From CAVSWN01 sp046728115 (GTDB lineage Bacteria; Acidobacteriota; Vicinamibacteria; Vicinamibacterales; CAVVIG01), in contig JBKPDW010000171.1 of NCBI GenBank assembly GCA_046728115.1, positions 1 to 6,703 of the forward strand: a stretch of DNA of 6,703 bases, written 5' to 3'. Shown in pieces: positions 4,281 to 6,703 of the stretch (its first letter is position 1; the number at the start of each line of letters is the position of its first letter). The position numbers were made by a program, and so were the translations under genes. Below the pieces are notes generated by a model, which worked only from the letters and a program-made list of their open reading frames with translations, was not told the origin of the DNA and did not search any database.

Positions 4281-6703
4281 TTACTCTTTCAGCTCCACTA
4301 CCGTGACTCCGCCTCCGCCCTGTTCAGGCGGTGCGGTGGCAAACCTCGCGACCAGCGGATGCTGTTGCAGAAACCCTGCGAGCGCCCGCTTGAGTTGTCC
4401 CGTGCCGTACCCATGAATCAAGCGCACGACGCGCTGATCGGTCAGCAGCGATTCGTCCAGAAACCGCTCGGCTCGAGCGAGCGCCTCGTCCACTGTGCAC
4501 CCGATCACGTTCAAGTCGGACGAGGCGGCGGGAGTGTCACCGAGCTGCACCTGGACCGTCACGCGTGCTGGCCCGGCGGCGGCCGGCGCAATCACGCGCA
4601 GATCACGAATGCTGGCGCGCATTCGCTTCCCGCGCACATCGAGTTCCGCGGTCCCATCCTGCACCGAGGTAACGATCGCCTCGAGCCCCAGCCCGCCGAC
4701 GATGACGCGCTCACCGACAGTCGGCGGGTGGCCGACGGTCTCCCGCTCGACTGCGGGTGGCGCCGAGGCAGGTCGGCCTGACCGCGCGAGCGACGAGTCT
4801 GGATGCTCGGTACGGCCGTCAGTCTCGGAGCCGAGCACCCGCTTCGCGATCTCGTCGACGGCGACACGTGCGTCGCGCCGTACCGCGCCGGTGTCGCCCG
4901 TCGTCAGCGGCTGACGAGCGGCTTCCTGCGCGATGGCGTCCGTTTTGGCCTTGAGCTCCGCGATCACGTCGTCGATTTCTCGACGGGCCTGACGGACCTG
5001 AGCTTCAATCTCCTCGCTCGCGCGGCGGCGAAACGACTCCTCGCGCTGCCGCAGCGTCTCTTCGCGTTGGCGCAGGCGCGTACCTGCCGCGTCGAGCGTT
5101 TCACGTTCGCGCAAGACAAGGCGTTGGTCGTGCTCGAGCGCCCGCATGTCGCGGTCGATCTTCGCCAGGTGTTCCGCGAGCTGCGCTTCACGCGCGCTCA
5201 GATTGTCCCGGGCAGCGGCGACGACGATCGAGCTCAAACCAAGCCGCGCGGCGATTTCGAGCGCCAGGCTGCGTCCCGGCGATCCGTACATCAACTGATA
5301 GGTTGGCGCGAACGTTTCGGCGTCGAATCCGAAGGCAGCGCTGGTGACGCCATCCGTCGTGGATGCGTAGGTTTTCAGCGCGTCGAAATGGCTCGTGGCG
5401 ATGACGGTGGCGCCGCGCCGCCGGAAATTGTCCACGATGGCCACGCCGAGCGCCCCGCCTTCAATCGGATCGGTGCCCGATCCGACTTCGTCGAGCAACA
5501 CCAGCGCGGGCGTGGACAGCGATCGATCCATCGAGGCGATGTTGGTGATGTGCGCCGAGAACGTGCTCAGGCTCGTCTCGATCGACTGCTCATCGCCGAT
5601 GTCGGCGAAGATCGCCTTGAACACCGGCAGCCGCGAGCCGTCGGCCGCCGGGATCCGCAGCCCCGACTGCGCCATCAACGCCAGGAGGCCGGCGGTTTTG
5701 AGCGCCACCGTCTTGCCGCCCGTGTTGGGCCCCGTGATCAGGAGCACGGATGCCGGCAGAACCACCTTGATCGTCACCGGAACCGCGTTCCTGAGAAGCG
5801 GATGTCGCGCCGCCTGGAGCTCGAACGCGCCATCTGACGACAGGGCGGGTTCGACGCCGTCCAGCGACTCGGAGTAGCGCGCCCGCGCCTGCAGCACGTC
5901 GATTTCCGTGGCGGCTTCGATCGTGCGATGCAGATCTCCAGCGCGTCCGCGAAAGCAGTCTGTCAGCGCGAGCAGGATCCGGCGAACTTCCTCGGCTTCC
6001 TGCTCTTCCAGCGCCACGATGTCGTTGTTGATCTCGACCGTGCTCAAGGGTTCCAGAAACAGGCTTGCGCCGCTCGCCGACGCGCCGTGCACAATCCCTG
6101 GAATCGCGCTGCGATGTTCGGACCGGACGACCAGCACGTAGCGTCCGCCTCGCTCGGTGACGATCTGTTCCTGGAGGTACTTCGCCGTGTCTTTTCCACG
6201 CAGGTACGATTCCAGGGTGCTGCGCAACCGCGTGCGCTGCTTCCGCAACCGGTCGCGAATCACGCGCAGCTCCGGACTCGCGTGATCGACGACTTCGCCT
6301 GCCGGGTCGATCTTGTCACGAACCTGAGCCGTTTCGCCCGTGAAGCCGGCCGCACCCGCTGTTGTTGCCGACAGAATCGGAAACGATTCCGGCGCGCGCC
6401 GCAGCGCGGCCCGCGACTCTTCGACAGAATCGAGAAACGCCGCAAGGGCGAGCAGCCGCACCGCATCGAGCGCGCGACCCTCGACCGCGAGCGTGCCCAG
6501 GATCAGCGGCAGATCGCTCGATGCGGCCAGCGGAAACGTGCCGTGCGAAGCCACGTACCGCACGGTCTCGGTCGTGCCGGCGAGCCAGCGGGCTACAGTC
6601 GAGGCGTCGGTCGAGGGCTGGAGTCGGGCAAGGCGCTCGCGACCCATCGGCGTCACCGCAAAGGCCGTGAGCCCTTCGATGATGCGATCGAATTCAAGCG
6701 CTC
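4281..6703 (-). CDS. mutS2: Endonuclease MutS2 (MutS-family ATPase with Smr domain), 5'-truncated by the window edge
   Basis: About 807 codons are visible. The first complete ones read ALEFDRIIEGLTAFAVTPMG, the usual MutS2 opening, so only a few residues lie beyond the right edge; the GTG at 6656 is internal and not the start. Positions count from that Ala. The MutS2 clamp/lever signature GRYVLVVRSEHRSAIPGIVH is at about 186-205. The ABC-type ATPase has Walker A GPNTGGKT (324-331), SLSTFSAH (377-384), Walker B LVLLDEVGSGTDP (400-412) and the H-loop TSHFDALK (436-443). A coiled coil (about 500-595), a low-complexity linker, a KOW-like segment (about 663-702) and a C-terminal Smr domain (about 728-806) follow. 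The Smr domain keeps IHGYGTGQLK, but its first motif reads LNVIG instead of LDLRG/LDLHG. The family suppresses homologous recombination in some bacteria (Helicobacter, Thermus) and splits collided ribosomes in Bacillus; which applies here is unknown. It ends 88 nt before dnaG. Confidence 0.96.
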   Translation of the reverse strand, partial: ALEFDRIIEGLTAFAVTPMGRERLARLQPSTDASTVARWLAGTTETVRYVASHGTFPLAASSDLPLILGTLAVEGRALDAVRLLALAAFLDSVEESRAALRRAPESFPILSATTAGAAGFTGETAQVRDKIDPAGEVVDHASPELRVIRDRLRKQRTRLRSTLESYLRGKDTAKYLQEQIVTERGGRYVLVVRSEHRSAIPGIVHGASASGASLFLEPLSTVEINNDIVALEEQEAEEVRRILLALTDCFRGRAGDLHRTIEAATEIDVLQARARYSESLDGVEPALSSDGAFELQAARHPLLRNAVPVTIKVVLPASVLLITGPNTGGKTVALKTAGLLALMAQSGLRIPAADGSRLPVFKAIFADIGDEQSIETSLSTFSAHITNIASMDRSLSTPALVLLDEVGSGTDPIEGGALGVAIVDNFRRRGATVIATSHFDALKTYASTTDGVTSAAFGFDAETFAPTYQLMYGSPGRSLALEIAARLGLSSIVVAAARDNLSAREAQLAEHLAKIDRDMRALEHDQRLVLRERETLDAAGTRLRQREETLRQREESFRRRASEEIEAQVRQARREIDDVIAELKAKTDAIAQEAARQPLTTGDTGAVRRDARVAVDEIAKRVLGSETDGRTEHPDSSLARSGRPASAPPAVERETVGHPPTVGERVIVGGLGLEAIVTSVQDGTAELDVRGKRMRASIRDLRVIAPAAAGPARVTVQVQLGDTPAASSDLNVIGCTVDEALARAERFLDESLLTDQRVVRLIHGYGTGQLKRALAGFLQQHPLVARFATAPPEQGGGGVTVVELKE

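Overview
This is a GC-rich housekeeping stretch of a bacterial chromosome. Every gene reads on the minus strand, so the biological order runs from high to low coordinates: mutS2 (5' end cut by the right edge), dnaG (primase), rpoD (primary sigma factor), a tRNA with a CAT anticodon that is probably tRNA-Ile2, a rho-independent terminator, and the first 120 codons of a coiled-coil/C4 zinc-ribbon protein (CT398/CdsZ type, 3' end cut by the left edge). I see no phage, IS, CRISPR, toxin or biosynthetic genes.

The order dnaG-rpoD is the core of the classical macromolecular-synthesis operon. Having mutS2 upstream and the zinc-ribbon gene downstream, with no rpsU in view, recalls Acidobacteriota and delta-proteobacterial lineages more than Enterobacteria. 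The base composition and protein flavour suggest Acidobacteriota (perhaps Vicinamibacteria). This assignment is an inference from gene order and style, not proven by the window.

Layout: 1-361 zinc-ribbon protein N-terminus; 374-406 terminator; 407-550 non-coding with heptamer repeats and a short direct repeat; 551-623 tRNA; 624-698 an inverted array of heptamers; 699-2474 rpoD; 2426-4192 dnaG, overlapping rpoD by 49 bp; 4193-4280 AT-rich gap with heptamers, a perfect 12-bp inverted repeat and a weak promoter candidate; 4281-6703 mutS2.

Functionally the cluster joins replication initiation (primase), transcription initiation (sigma-70), handling of branched DNA or stalled ribosomes (MutS2), and decoding of AUA (tRNA-Ile2). 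The genes are ordinary. What the coding annotation does not explain is in the gaps: all three carry short degenerate repeats with a 7-nt period, in two of them arranged as inverted repeats, and a strong terminator sits 12 nt ahead of a start codon. The Smr domain of MutS2 also has an unusual first motif. I found no convincing new biological system.
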